Assembly (NCBI RefSeq): GCF_003628445.1
Contig: NZ_RBZO01000006.1
Span: 62,001-126,000, forward strand
Reading direction: 5' to 3'
Source of the DNA: Oceanobacillus bengalensis
Lineage (GTDB): Bacteria; Bacillota; Bacilli; Bacillales; Amphibacillaceae
Length of the DNA: 64,000 nt
Under the pieces are notes generated by a model. That model saw only the letters and a program-made list of their open reading frames with translations, was not told the DNA's origin and made no database searches. Below, piece by piece: positions 23,843 through 32,095 of the stretch. The first letter of the stretch is position 1; each line of letters starts with the position of its first letter. Both the position numbers and the translations under genes were made by a program.

Positions 23843-25336
23843 ATGAAAAATGTTTCAAATGTTTTTTACATTACAGTTGTTTTAATTATTATATCCGTTC
23901 TACTTGGTGCAATATTTCCAACACAAGCTGAACAATTAACTGCCGATTTAAATGCATTTTTATCGAGGACATTCGGTTGGTACTATATGTGGCTTATGAT
24001 TGGGTTGATCAGTGTTTCTATAATTATTGCGGTAGGTCCATATGGAAAAATCCGTCTCGGGAAACATAACGATCGACCAGATTTCTCCAATGCATCATGG
24101 ATAGCAATGCTTTTCTCTGCAGGACTAGGAATTGGTCTTGTTTTCTACGGGGCATCTGAACCGCTATTTCATGCATTTTCAGACAGTCCACTTTCTGAAC
24201 CTGGTACAGATCAAGCGTATAAAGAAGCATTTTCCCATACTTTTTTTCACTGGGGGCTTCATGGCTGGGCAATGTATGGCATCGTTGCACTTTCATTAGC
24301 CTTTTTTCAGTTTCGAAAAGATGAACCAGGTCTAATTTCTTCCACTCTGAAACCGTTGTTTGGTGACAGAATGAAGGGACCTTTTGGTACAGTAATTGAT
24401 GTTCTAGCAACATTTGCCACAATCTTTGGGGTGGCGACTTCATTAGGACTAGGGGCTGCACAGGTTAATGGAGGATTAAACCATCTCTTTGGAATTGAAG
24501 TTAGCTTTACAACGCAATTTATTATTATTATCATTGTAACTGTTTTATTTCTCACATCAGCCTGGTCTGGTTTAAGTAAAGGGATAAAATGGCTATCCAA
24601 TACAAACATGGTACTTGCGATCTTGTTATTCCTTGCCGTCGTTATTATTGGGCCAACATTACTTATTTTAAATATGTTCACAGAGACATTTGGCTTATAT
24701 TTGCAAAACATTGTTGGAATGAGTTTTCGAATGGCTTCATTAGAAGGAGATAATCGTGCATGGTTAGATGCATGGACTATTTTCTACTGGGCTTGGTGGA
24801 TATCATGGGCACCGTTTGTTGGAATGTTCATTGCCCGTGTATCACGTGGCCGAACCATCCGAGAATTTATGATTGGTGTGATGGTTGTACCAACACTTAT
24901 CATTGCCATTTGGTTCGCGACATTCGGTACAACTGCTGGCGAGGTTCAAAGAAGTGGTGTTGATTTAACACAATATTCAACGGAAATGGTTATATTTAAT
25001 ATGTTTGACCAAATGCCATTTTCCTTTTTCCTATCCTTAATCGCGGTGTTGTTAATTATTACGTTTTTCATTACATCAGCTGACTCAGCGACATTTGTAC
25101 TAGGAATGCAGACAACAAATGGATCACTTACCCCACCAACTGCTGTAAAACTTACATGGGGTCTAGCACAATCGGCAGTGGCAACCGTTCTCCTATACGT
25201 TGGCGGACTTCAAGCATTACAGAATACGATTATTGCCGCCGCATTACCATTTTCCTTTGTGGTCATGTTAATGGTTATCTCACTGATGAAGGCACTAAAT
25301 AAGGAATTAAGATTAATAAAAGGGAAGAAATCTTAA
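23843..25336 (+). CDS. BCCT-family osmolyte transporter (OpuD/BetL-like)
   Basis: A 497-residue secondary transporter of the betaine/carnitine/choline family with twelve membrane helices, taking up glycine betaine or a related osmolyte with sodium. Family marks are the early GPYGKIRLG loop, FFHWGLHGWAMY, the Trp-rich YWAWWISWAPFVGMF helix with its quaternary-amine box, and TSADSATFVLGM. Start ATG follows TAAGGGGGC. A transporter of this kind supports a salt-tolerant lifestyle. It stands alone with a terminator; an inverted repeat in its leader may regulate it. Confidence 0.95.
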   Translation: MKNVSNVFYITVVLIIISVLLGAIFPTQAEQLTADLNAFLSRTFGWYYMWLMIGLISVSIIIAVGPYGKIRLGKHNDRPDFSNASWIAMLFSAGLGIGLVFYGASEPLFHAFSDSPLSEPGTDQAYKEAFSHTFFHWGLHGWAMYGIVALSLAFFQFRKDEPGLISSTLKPLFGDRMKGPFGTVIDVLATFATIFGVATSLGLGAAQVNGGLNHLFGIEVSFTTQFIIIIIVTVLFLTSAWSGLSKGIKWLSNTNMVLAILLFLAVVIIGPTLLILNMFTETFGLYLQNIVGMSFRMASLEGDNRAWLDAWTIFYWAWWISWAPFVGMFIARVSRGRTIREFMIGVMVVPTLIIAIWFATFGTTAGEVQRSGVDLTQYSTEMVIFNMFDQMPFSFFLSLIAVLLIITFFITSADSATFVLGMQTTNGSLTPPTAVKLTWGLAQSAVATVLLYVGGLQALQNTIIAAALPFSFVVMLMVISLMKALNKELRLIKGKKS

Positions 25337-25342
25337 AGATTA

Positions 25343-25381
25343 AGCAGCGCGATGATATTGTTATCGCACTGCTTTTATTTT
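25343..25381 (+). terminator. Rho-independent terminator of BCCT gene
   Basis: AGCAG-GCGAT / ATCGC-CTGCT stem followed by TTTATTTT. Confidence 0.85.
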
Positions 25382-25394
25382 CGCCTTAATTATT

Positions 25395-25434
25395 TTCGAC
25401 AAAATACAACAAAACTCGAGGAGTGACAGGCACC
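25395..25434 (+). repeat. GACAGGCACC palindromic repeat, copy 2 (one arm)
   Basis: TTCGACAAAA ... CTCGAGGA GTGACAGGCACC; the left arm GGTGCCTGTCAC is lacking. Same CGAGGAGTGACAGGCACC end as the copy at 45446. Confidence 0.75.
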
Positions 25435-25521
25435 TTATGTTTATTCATTAGTCGGATGGAAACAATATCTCATAAGGTATACAAAAGTTGCCGGTATCAA
25501 TGAAATGGAGGCGAGAGAAGA

Positions 25522-26904
25522 ATGACTTCTAATTCATATCGAAGGGAGCAAGATACATTAGGAGAAATATTGGTTCCAAAAGACGCATATTATGGTGCAC
25601 AGACTCAACGTGCAATAAATAACTTTCAAATAAGCAACAGAAGATTCCCTCATGAATTTATTAAAGTTCAAGCCATGATTAAAGCAGCAGCGGCGAAAGC
25701 AAATATGGAAAATGAATTGCTTGCTAAGTCAATCGGAAATGCAATTATCGGGGCATCTGAAGAAGTAATGGAAGGAAAGTGGGACCATCAGTTTGTACTT
25801 GATGTATATCAAGCAGGTGCTGGCACTTCTCAAAATATGAATGCCAATGAAGTTATCGCAAACCGCGCAACGGAACTGCTAGATGATGCAGAAAAACATG
25901 GACGTATTCATCCGAATGATCACGTCAATATGTCTCAATCAACGAACGATACGTTCCATGCAGTTATCCACATTACTGCAGCGGTAATAATCAATCAAAA
26001 GCTACTACCAAGGGTCAAGCAATTACACGATGAGCTAAAAAGAAAATCCATTGAACTCATGCCTGTCATGAAATCAGGGCGCACACATTTGCATGATGCG
26101 ATACCGATTCGCATGGGACAGGAGTTTTCTGGGTATGCAGAAACCATTCATGAGGTGTATCAGCAGCTTGAAAGGGTAACAGATAGCCTATATGAGATTG
26201 GAATTGGCGGGACTGCAATTGGAACAAGAAATAACATTCATCCAGACTATAGTAAAAAGGTCATACAGGAAATTTCTCGTCGAACGAACTTGCCATTTAG
26301 GGAACCTACCGATATGTTTTCCTATATGCAAAACACAAATGCACCTATCCGAGTCATGCAAGTTATAAAGGAATTATCGATTCATCTTATCAAAATTACG
26401 AGTGACTTGCGCTTACTTGCTTCAGGGCCAAGAACTGGATTAACAGAAATATCTCTTCCAGGAGTACAACCAGGATCCACGATCATGCCTGGAAAAGTCA
26501 ATCCAGCAATTTTAGAAATGACACATATGGTTTGTTGCCAGGTAATTGGCTATGAGACTACAATCGCAACAGCTGGGGTAGCGGGCCAATTAGAAATTAA
26601 CGTGATGATGCCGCTCATTGCCCACACATTTATCGAATCGCTCGAAATTATGTCCAATGCACTCCCTACACTCGTAACGAAATGCATTAGTGGAATCACG
26701 GCAAATGAGGAAAATTGTAAAAACTTCATGGAGAACAGTCTAGCTCTTGTTACTGGTATTAGTTCCATCGTTGGTTATGACATGGCAGCACAGATCGGAA
26801 AAGAAGCAGATAGCAGAAATGTTCCGATTAAACAAGTTTTGCAAGAACGCGAATTACTTACACCTGAAATAGAAAAAGCATTGGACCCAAATGGAATGGT
26901 GTGA
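25522..26904 (+). CDS. fumarase/aspartase-superfamily lyase
   Basis: A 460-residue enzyme of the class II fumarase/aspartate ammonia-lyase group, which adds or removes water or ammonia across fumarate. The superfamily signature GSTIMPGKVNP is present, as are SGRTHLHDAIPIRMGQE, QSTNDTFH and GGTAIGTRNN. The features mix fumarase (THLxDA, TNDTF) and aspartase (GTAIGT) traits and match neither exactly, so substrate is left open; it is often annotated as aspartate ammonia-lyase. GGAGGCGAGAG precedes the ATG. Not linked to an asparaginase or TCA gene here. Confidence 0.9.
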   Translation: MTSNSYRREQDTLGEILVPKDAYYGAQTQRAINNFQISNRRFPHEFIKVQAMIKAAAAKANMENELLAKSIGNAIIGASEEVMEGKWDHQFVLDVYQAGAGTSQNMNANEVIANRATELLDDAEKHGRIHPNDHVNMSQSTNDTFHAVIHITAAVIINQKLLPRVKQLHDELKRKSIELMPVMKSGRTHLHDAIPIRMGQEFSGYAETIHEVYQQLERVTDSLYEIGIGGTAIGTRNNIHPDYSKKVIQEISRRTNLPFREPTDMFSYMQNTNAPIRVMQVIKELSIHLIKITSDLRLLASGPRTGLTEISLPGVQPGSTIMPGKVNPAILEMTHMVCCQVIGYETTIATAGVAGQLEINVMMPLIAHTFIESLEIMSNALPTLVTKCISGITANEENCKNFMENSLALVTGISSIVGYDMAAQIGKEADSRNVPIKQVLQERELLTPEIEKALDPNGMV

Positions 26905-26938
26905 ATGAGAAACAATAAGAAAATAATAATTAACAAAA

Positions 26939-26968
26939 CACCTGCGAATTATTCCAAATTCGCAGGTG
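26939..26968 (+). terminator. hairpin after the lyase gene
   Basis: Perfect 12-bp stem CACCTGCGAATT / AATTCGCAGGTG with a 6-base loop, followed by CTTTCATT, a weak T-run. Confidence 0.75.
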
Positions 26969-27057
26969 CTTTCATTGAATGAATTAATATTTAAATATAT
27001 TGCATAACGGGAACTAATGTTCTATAATGTAAATAAGTAAAAATGGAGGTATTGTTC

Positions 27058-27630
27058 ATGAGACCAATGCTCACAAAAGATATTCATATAAATGATTTTA
27101 AAAACTATTATTGGTTAAAAAAAGAACTGCAAGTATTATGTAGAGAAATAGGGATAAGTACATCAGGATCTAAAGTAGAGATTTCATCAAGGATTGAAAC
27201 CTTTCTACTGACAGGAGAAATAACGAAGTCCCCCTTAAAAACAAGAAGTGGTAAGAAACCACGACAGAACATTGAGTTGAGTCTTGATACGGTAATTACA
27301 GAAGATCATCGTTGTAGTCAAGATGTACGTGCATTTTTCAAGGAACAAATTAGTCCCAAATTTCATTTTTCTACCTACATTCAAACCTACTTTAAAAATA
27401 ATGCAGGAAAAACATATCGTGATGTTGTTGAAGCCTGGCACGAAGAAGAAGAACGAAAAAAAGACCCATCCTACAAAAATAAAATCGGAGCTCAATTTGA
27501 ATATAATCAATTTACTCGTGACTTTTTTACCGATCCTAATAATAAAGGGAAAAGTCGTGATGAAGCAATCAAAGCTTGGAACAATATTAAAAGTCTTCCA
27601 GGGAGCAATAAATATACACCTAATAAATAG
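27058..27630 (+). CDS. SAP-domain protein (DUF6434-like)
   Basis: A 190-residue basic protein. Residues ~12-55 form a SAP helix-turn-helix (YYWLKKELQVLCREIGISTSG), a DNA/RNA-binding module. The rest carries two similar helical blocks, FSTYIQTYFKNNAGKTYRDVVEAW and FNQFTRDFFTD..GKSRDEAIKAW in shortened form, as in DUF6434 proteins. Function unknown. The ATG at 27058 follows AATGGAGG; the ATG at 27043 overlaps that site and is unlikely. Confidence 0.82.
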   Translation: MRPMLTKDIHINDFKNYYWLKKELQVLCREIGISTSGSKVEISSRIETFLLTGEITKSPLKTRSGKKPRQNIELSLDTVITEDHRCSQDVRAFFKEQISPKFHFSTYIQTYFKNNAGKTYRDVVEAWHEEEERKKDPSYKNKIGAQFEYNQFTRDFFTDPNNKGKSRDEAIKAWNNIKSLPGSNKYTPNK

Positions 27631-27670
27631 AATGTTGAGAACGCTTTACGATTAAGGCATTTGCTTTTGA

Positions 27671-27685
27671 CTATAATCATTATCA
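27671..27685 (+). promoter_or_regulatory. Fur-box-like 15-mer
   Basis: CTATAATCATTATCA matches 13 of 15 positions of the Bacillus Fur box TGATAATNATTATCA. It lies upstream of gene debris (27731-28032), with a DUF1801 gene 390 bases further. Could be an orphan site left after gene decay. Confidence 0.45.
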
Positions 27686-27730
27686 TTTTGCGCAAGATAA
27701 TGTATATTGATTTAAAGGGAGGCGGCAACT

Positions 27731-27793
27731 TTGAGGACCATGTTAAAAGAATTGAGGGCACGTGATGGATTGAATCATTTAGCTATCAATTAA
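27731..27793 (+). pseudogene. remnant of XRE-type small regulator
   Basis: TTG or ATG (27740) after AAAGGGAGGCGG starts LRTMLKELRARDGLN, the typical N-terminus of small YozG-like XRE regulators (LRELRARDGLNQ), but the frame ends five codons later and the helix-turn-helix is missing. Confidence 0.65.
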
Positions 27794-27826
27794 AAAGGTT
27801 TTGAAGCAAACTGTGTCATTTACTAA

Positions 27827-28032
27827 AGAAGACCAATTAAACGAGAAGCAGGATACCCTCAAGCTTACGATAAAATATTTCGAATCATTAACCCACTTTT
27901 ATTTGTAGCAATTATGAAAGCATCCATAAACTCTGCTTTCACAGGGAAATCTCAAATCATCTCAATTTGTTTATGAGTGCGTTGCTAATAATCATTGATA
28001 CCGTATATTTAGCGAATGTGCGCAATAAATAA
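27827..28032 (+). pseudogene. remnant of small membrane protein, frameshifted
   Basis: Two frames together recall the small membrane proteins usually encoded next to XRE regulators of this type: KREAGYPQAYDKIFRIINPLLFVAI in shortened form at 27842 onward, and LLIIIDTVYLANVRNK at the end in another frame. No start codon fits, and a frameshift separates the halves. The pair XRE plus membrane protein has decayed together. Confidence 0.55.
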
Positions 28033-28074
28033 TTGCATAAAGAAAGATATATTTAGAATGAAGGAGCAACGAAA

Positions 28075-28425
28075 TTGAAGCCAACTCAAAACGAAAAAGT
28101 AGATCAACTTATCGAAACATTACCTTTGAATATTCAAGAAATAACAACTTCACTAAGAAAACTGCTATTCGAAATATCTGATTTTACAGAGGAAGTAAAG
28201 TGGGGGATGCCTTCTTATTATAAACATAGTAATATTTGTTACTTACAACCTTCCAAAAAGCACGTGAATCTAGGATTTTATAATGGAGCAGGCCTTAAAG
28301 ACCCTGACAATCTACTTGAAGGAACAGGTAAACAAATGCGTCATATTCGAATCAAAAAGATAGAAGAAATTAAACCCGAACAATTTAAGAATCTTATTGA
28401 AGAAGCTATTGATTTACAAGCATAA
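28075..28425 (+). CDS. DUF1801 (YdhG-like, frataxin-fold) protein
   Basis: A 116-residue DUF1801 protein: LRKLLFEI...EEVKWGMPSYYKHSNICYL and NLGFYNGAGLKDP match the family, which includes frataxin-like proteins such as YdhG proposed as iron chaperones in Bacillus. The start is TTG at 28075 with AAGGAGCAACG upstream. The Fur-like box 390 bases upstream is of interest but separated by debris. A terminator follows. Confidence 0.88.
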   Translation: MKPTQNEKVDQLIETLPLNIQEITTSLRKLLFEISDFTEEVKWGMPSYYKHSNICYLQPSKKHVNLGFYNGAGLKDPDNLLEGTGKQMRHIRIKKIEEIKPEQFKNLIEEAIDLQA

Positions 28426-28445
28426 CTAAATCATAATCGAAACCG

Positions 28446-28480
28446 AACATTCCAAATATGCTGGAGTGTTTTTTCTTTTA
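28446..28480 (+). terminator. Rho-independent terminator
   Basis: AACATTCCA / TGGAGTGTT stem (one G-U pair), 7-base loop, then TTTTTCTTTT. Confidence 0.88.
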
Positions 28481-28704
28481 CTCAGGTCCCTTAAGCCATT
28501 AATTATGAAAGGGCAGAGAAGCGTCTACTATTAGTGTATGCAAGGAGTAAAGCAATTAGGACAAAGTAATCCAATCATATATCAATTGTAACACTACTTA
28601 CTAACTTGTAACGAAAGACATCCTCTTTTAAACATGCTGTAACCACAGATAGGGGTTAACCATGCTAAGATTAGCCTGTCAATAATTAAAAGGAGGACTA
28701 CATA

Positions 28705-29508
28705 GTGAAAAAATTAGTAGCTTTGTTAGTAGGTTTAATTATTTATAGTTTATCTCAGGTGGTGGTATCTGCAGAGGAGTATGAAGTGAAAAAGGGAGAC
28801 ACCCTTTGGGATATAGCGAATGAACATAAAACAAGTGTAAAACAGTTGATGGATATAAATGGATTGGATTCTTCCTGGATTTACCCTGAACAAGTACTAA
28901 GCTTGGCTGAGGAAGAATTTGAATATTACATAGTGGAGCAAGGAGATACACTGAGTAAAATCAGCGAGAAGCATGGCGATGATGTCACTATCGCAAACCT
29001 AAAGGCATGGAACCGTTTATCTTCTGACTTCATCATTACTGGGCAAGAGTTAGTCGTGACTGGGGCGGAAGATGCAGCTCAAACTGCTGAAATTCAGCAC
29101 AAAGGTTCAACGAATGAAGTAGAGGATTCGGAATCAGTAGTGTTTAACACAGAAAGCACAGAAGTAAATGAAACAGAAACCAAGGGAGAGCCTGAAGAAC
29201 AAGATGCAACAATCAAAGGTAAGACCCTGTCCGTTGAAGCGACTGCATATACAGCGTACTGTGCAGGATGCTCTGGTATCACTGCAACAGGTATTAATTT
29301 GAAAAATAATCCCAATGCAAAGGTAATTGCTGTTGATCCGAACGTTATCCCACTTGGTACGAAAGTATATGTAGAAGGTTATGGGCATGCGATAGCAGGA
29401 GATACAGGTGGTGCGATTAAAGGGAATAAAATAGATATTCATGTTCCAACGAAAGATGAAGCGTTTAGTTGGGGTAGAAGAGTCGTCGAGGTCACTATTT
29501 TGGAGTAA
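28705..29508 (+). CDS. LysM-3D secreted cell-wall protein (YocH-like)
   Basis: A 267-residue exported wall protein. Signal peptide ends near VVVSA-EE (residue ~24); LysM 1 at ~26-70 (YEVKKGDTLWDIA) and LysM 2 at ~75-118 (YYIVEQGDTLSKIS) bind peptidoglycan; an acidic linker follows; the 3D domain (~175-267) keeps its catalytic aspartates (VIAVDP, AGDTGGAIKGNKIDIH). Relatives such as YocH act as wall hydrolases and are controlled by WalRK. Three TGTAAC copies upstream are not at the 11-base WalR period. GTG start after AGGAGGAC. Confidence 0.92.
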   Translation: MKKLVALLVGLIIYSLSQVVVSAEEYEVKKGDTLWDIANEHKTSVKQLMDINGLDSSWIYPEQVLSLAEEEFEYYIVEQGDTLSKISEKHGDDVTIANLKAWNRLSSDFIITGQELVVTGAEDAAQTAEIQHKGSTNEVEDSESVVFNTESTEVNETETKGEPEEQDATIKGKTLSVEATAYTAYCAGCSGITATGINLKNNPNAKVIAVDPNVIPLGTKVYVEGYGHAIAGDTGGAIKGNKIDIHVPTKDEAFSWGRRVVEVTILE

Positions 29509-29542
29509 TGCGTCAAGGAAACTTTAAAAAGTATTTATATAT

Positions 29543-29583
29543 AACGAGTGCTCTTCACGTTGATGAAGAACACTCGTTTTTTT
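29543..29583 (+). terminator. Rho-independent terminator
   Basis: AACGAGTG...CTTC / GAAG...CACTCGTT stem followed by TTTTTTC. Confidence 0.88.
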
Positions 29584-29669
29584 CATTGTATTTCGAAAAA
29601 TCTACTTTAATCAATGGTATATTATGCTAAAATTACACTATAGTAGCTAAATTCAAGGGAGGATCTAAC

Positions 29670-29849
29670 ATGGATAAATTGATGAAATCGTCAACAGATA
29701 AAGCTTTATGTGGGGTATGTGCAGGGATAGCTCAATTTTTTAGTATTGATCCATTGATTGTAAGACTAATATTTATTTTCACTCCTGTTTCCATACTCGT
29801 TTACCTTCTATTAGCTGCGTTTTTACCAGAGAATCCATCCCTTTATTAG
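29670..29849 (+). CDS. PspC-domain small membrane protein
   Basis: A 59-residue protein consisting only of a PspC domain: KALCGVCAGIAQFFSIDP, then one membrane helix and the family ending FLPENPS. PspC proteins sense or modulate membrane stress; stand-alone versions are common in Bacillaceae. AAGGGAGGA precedes the ATG. It follows the LysM-3D gene but has a terminator between, so it has its own promoter. Confidence 0.88.
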   Translation: MDKLMKSSTDKALCGVCAGIAQFFSIDPLIVRLIFIFTPVSILVYLLLAAFLPENPSLY

Positions 29850-29943
29850 CATTAGGAGACAAAAAGATTGTATGGTTGCTTGAGGCATTCCGCTAATGAA
29901 GTACTGTTCGTTTATTATCAATTGAGAAAGAGGATATAAGTTT

Positions 29944-30465
29944 ATGAATGTTAGAGGTGTAGAAATGAATATAACAATTACAAAACCTGAAACAAAACAT
30001 ACGAAGGCAATTGCTAAGATCTGTGCAACTGGGTGGAGACAAACAGTGGAAGGGGTTTTAAGTGAAAATTACCAGATCGAAAATGTTCATTTTTGGTATA
30101 ACGAAAATAAAGTTTATCATGATATCAAAGCAGGAACCTATTCACATATAGCACTATTACATGATGAAGTAGTTGGTGTGATTGGTGGTGGAATGACAGG
30201 TGAAAACGTGGGAGAGATCTTTGTGCTTTATGTAGATGAAACGCTCAGGTACAAAGGGATTGGAAGACTACTTCTTGAAGCACTTACGAAGCAACAATTG
30301 GAGAGCGATGCTACAGAACAATGGGTATCTGTTCAAGAAGGAAATATGCGGGGAATTCCTTTTTATGAAGCTAGGGGTTTTGTGTTTCAAGGGAAAAAAA
30401 CCACTGTGACAGAAACGGGAGAAAAGCAGACTTCTTTACGATACAATAGACAATTAGCTGAATAG
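29944..30465 (+). CDS. GNAT acetyltransferase
   Basis: A 173-residue N-acetyltransferase. Visible: an N-terminal helix with ICATGWRQTVEGVLSENY, the beta strand GEIFVLYVDETLRYKGIGRLL with its acetyl-CoA loop (R-x-K-G-I-G) and a late GIPFYEARGFVFQG. Substrate unknown; relatives acetylate small amines or protein N-termini. GAAAGAGGA lies nine bases before the ATG at 29944; an internal ATG at 29965 is a less likely start. It is 41 bases before the alkyltransferase-like gene and may be cotranscribed with it. Confidence 0.9.
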   Translation: MNVRGVEMNITITKPETKHTKAIAKICATGWRQTVEGVLSENYQIENVHFWYNENKVYHDIKAGTYSHIALLHDEVVGVIGGGMTGENVGEIFVLYVDETLRYKGIGRLLLEALTKQQLESDATEQWVSVQEGNMRGIPFYEARGFVFQGKKTTVTETGEKQTSLRYNRQLAE

Positions 30466-30506
30466 ACAACAATAAGCAACTTAATAATGAAAAGAGGAAG
30501 TGTTTG

Positions 30507-30806
30507 GTGACACCTTTTACCGAAAAAGTGATAAATATCATTCGAGATATACCTGAGGGAAAAGTTATGACTTATGGTCAGGTTGCGCGTCTCGCAGGAA
30601 ACCCGAGAGCTGCACGTCAAGTCTCCCGTATCCTCCATTCAATGAGCAAGAAGTATCACCTTCCATGGCATAGGGTAATAAACGCAAAAGGACACGTAGT
30701 AATCAAAGAAGATGATGCTTATCATGCGCAAATATTGAACCTTCAAATGGAGGGGATTGATGTGGACCATCGTGGCAAGATTAACTTAGAGAAATATCAG
30801 GCTTGA
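30507..30806 (+). CDS. alkyltransferase-like protein (ATL), MGMT fold without active cysteine
   Basis: A 99-residue protein with the DNA-binding domain of O6-alkylguanine-DNA methyltransferase, including VMTYGQVARLAG and RAARQVSRIL. The active-site PCHR motif is PWHR here (Trp54), the hallmark of alkyltransferase-like proteins. These cannot transfer an alkyl group; they bind and flip damaged guanine and hand it to nucleotide excision repair. Start GTG 30507 after AGAGGAAG, though TTG 30504 is possible. Confidence 0.92.
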   Translation: MTPFTEKVINIIRDIPEGKVMTYGQVARLAGNPRAARQVSRILHSMSKKYHLPWHRVINAKGHVVIKEDDAYHAQILNLQMEGIDVDHRGKINLEKYQA

Positions 30807-30897
30807 AAATAAAATATACTTTTTTTAATAATCAGGAAGGACAATAGATTAAAAGAGCGAATATAAGAAATATAATACGCTTTTAAGGTGGTATTGT

Positions 30898-31254
30898 ATG
30901 ATGAGTAGTCCAATATTAAATCAAATAGGAACCGTTTTCATCCCTGTTAGTAACATAGAGAAAGCAAGAGATTGGTATTGTGAGATATTAGGATTAGATA
31001 CAAAAGGTGAGATACAATTTGGCCATCTTTATATGCTACCAATGAACGGCTCAGGGATTGTGTTAGATAGCAAGATTTATTCAAAGGATAATGTATTCAG
31101 GACTCCCGCGTTTCATTTTAATACAGAAAATATAGATGATGCATATCAATTCATGAAGGAAAAGAATGTAAATATAATAACGGAAATTAGGCATGAACAC
31201 TATTTTAATTTCAAAGACCCTGATGGAAATTTACTAATGATTTGTAAATGCTGA
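30898..31254 (+). CDS. VOC-family (glyoxalase/dioxygenase fold) protein
   Basis: A 118-residue vicinal oxygen chelate protein: IGTVFIPVSNIEKARDWYCEILG at the N-terminus and FNFKDPDGNLLMIC at the C-terminus, the paired beta-alpha-beta modules of the family. The metal-ligand pattern is partial, so it may bind rather than transform a small molecule. TTAAGGTGG precedes the ATG. A 54-residue gene follows 12 bases on. Confidence 0.9.
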   Translation: MMSSPILNQIGTVFIPVSNIEKARDWYCEILGLDTKGEIQFGHLYMLPMNGSGIVLDSKIYSKDNVFRTPAFHFNTENIDDAYQFMKEKNVNIITEIRHEHYFNFKDPDGNLLMICKC

Positions 31255-31266
31255 GGAGGAATATTG

Positions 31267-31431
31267 ATGGATCAGATTATTCACCAAGAACAGGAGATCG
31301 ATTTCCTCCCATACGTATTTATTACGTTTATATCTTTGGTGACGATTAGAAAGTCAGCCAAAGTGGAGAGAGTTAGAAAAGTATTAAAAAAACAACTTGA
31401 ACAACAGTATAATAACCTTGGCAAGGTATAA
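31267..31431 (+). CDS. 54-aa protein, unknown function
   Basis: Short frame with a moderately hydrophobic stretch (LPYVFITFISLVTIR) followed by a basic amphipathic tail. GAGGAGGAATATTG before the ATG is a strong ribosome site overlapping the end of the VOC gene, so it is likely expressed with it. No family known. Confidence 0.65.
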   Translation: MDQIIHQEQEIDFLPYVFITFISLVTIRKSAKVERVRKVLKKQLEQQYNNLGKV

Positions 31432-31524
31432 ATGTTCCCGTAAAAGAATCAGGAACAATCTATTATAGATAGGTTCTAGACATTGGAGTTGTAAATCTTA
31501 CACATTTAAAGCTGGTGTTAACGA

Positions 31525-32067
31525 ATGAATATTTCTTTATCTCTTGTACCATACGAAGATAAGATGATTCTCTTTCAATTGATACAATTATATCGCTATG
31601 ACAGCAGTGAGCATGATGGACATGCGCTAAATCACCATGGTTTATATTCTTATAAATACTTAGACCATCAATGGACAGAGGATTATCGCCGCCCATTTAT
31701 CATTAAAGTAGACGGTGAGATTGCGGGTTTTGCGTTAATTATGCTTTGATGTCCCTAAAGCATATACAAAACATATCACAGCAGCCGAGACTAATGTCAT
31801 AAGTGATTACTTTATCATGCGTAAATTTAGAGGTAAAGGGATAGAGAAAAAAAAAACGCGTTTTCATTATTCGATCGATTCGAAGGTACTTGGGAAGTAA
31901 GACAAACAAATACCAATAAAGCTGCTCATACATTTTGGAAGAAAGTTATTACAGAATATAGCAAGGAAGACATTAAAGAAGAAATAATAAAAAGTGACTT
32001 GTGGAATGGACCAGTTTTTGTTTTTCGGTATAACCTTCTCCATTTAGGTAACGGTTGTAGAAAGTGA
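31525..32067 (+). pseudogene. GNAT acetyltransferase with two frameshifts
   Basis: Reads as a complete GNAT enzyme only across three frames: MNISLSLVPYEDKMILFQLI...IAGFALIML (first frame), then DVPKAYTKHITAAETNVISD and FIMRKFRGKGI (second), then FDRFEGTWEVRQTNTNKAAH and WNGPVFVFRY (third). One shift lies near 31742 and the other at a run of ten A at about 31847-31856. The acetyl-CoA loop and the WEVRQ..N..A motif are otherwise well conserved, so the damage is recent or a sequencing artefact. Upstream AAAGCTGGTG is a weak ribosome site. Confidence 0.85.
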
Positions 32068-32082
32068 TACTTTTCTACAACC
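32053..32082. terminator. hairpin between convergent genes
   Basis: Perfect 11-bp stem GGTTGTAGAAA / TTTCTACAACC, loop of 8, between the acetyltransferase remnant and the leftward methyltransferase gene. No T-run on either side. Confidence 0.5.
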
Positions 32083-32095
32083 GCAGGAAAAATCT

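Noticed and set aside
28587..28643. Three TGTAAC copies upstream of the LysM-3D gene as a WalR site
   Set aside because: WalR sites are direct repeats with an 11-base period; these copies are 20 and 31 bases apart.
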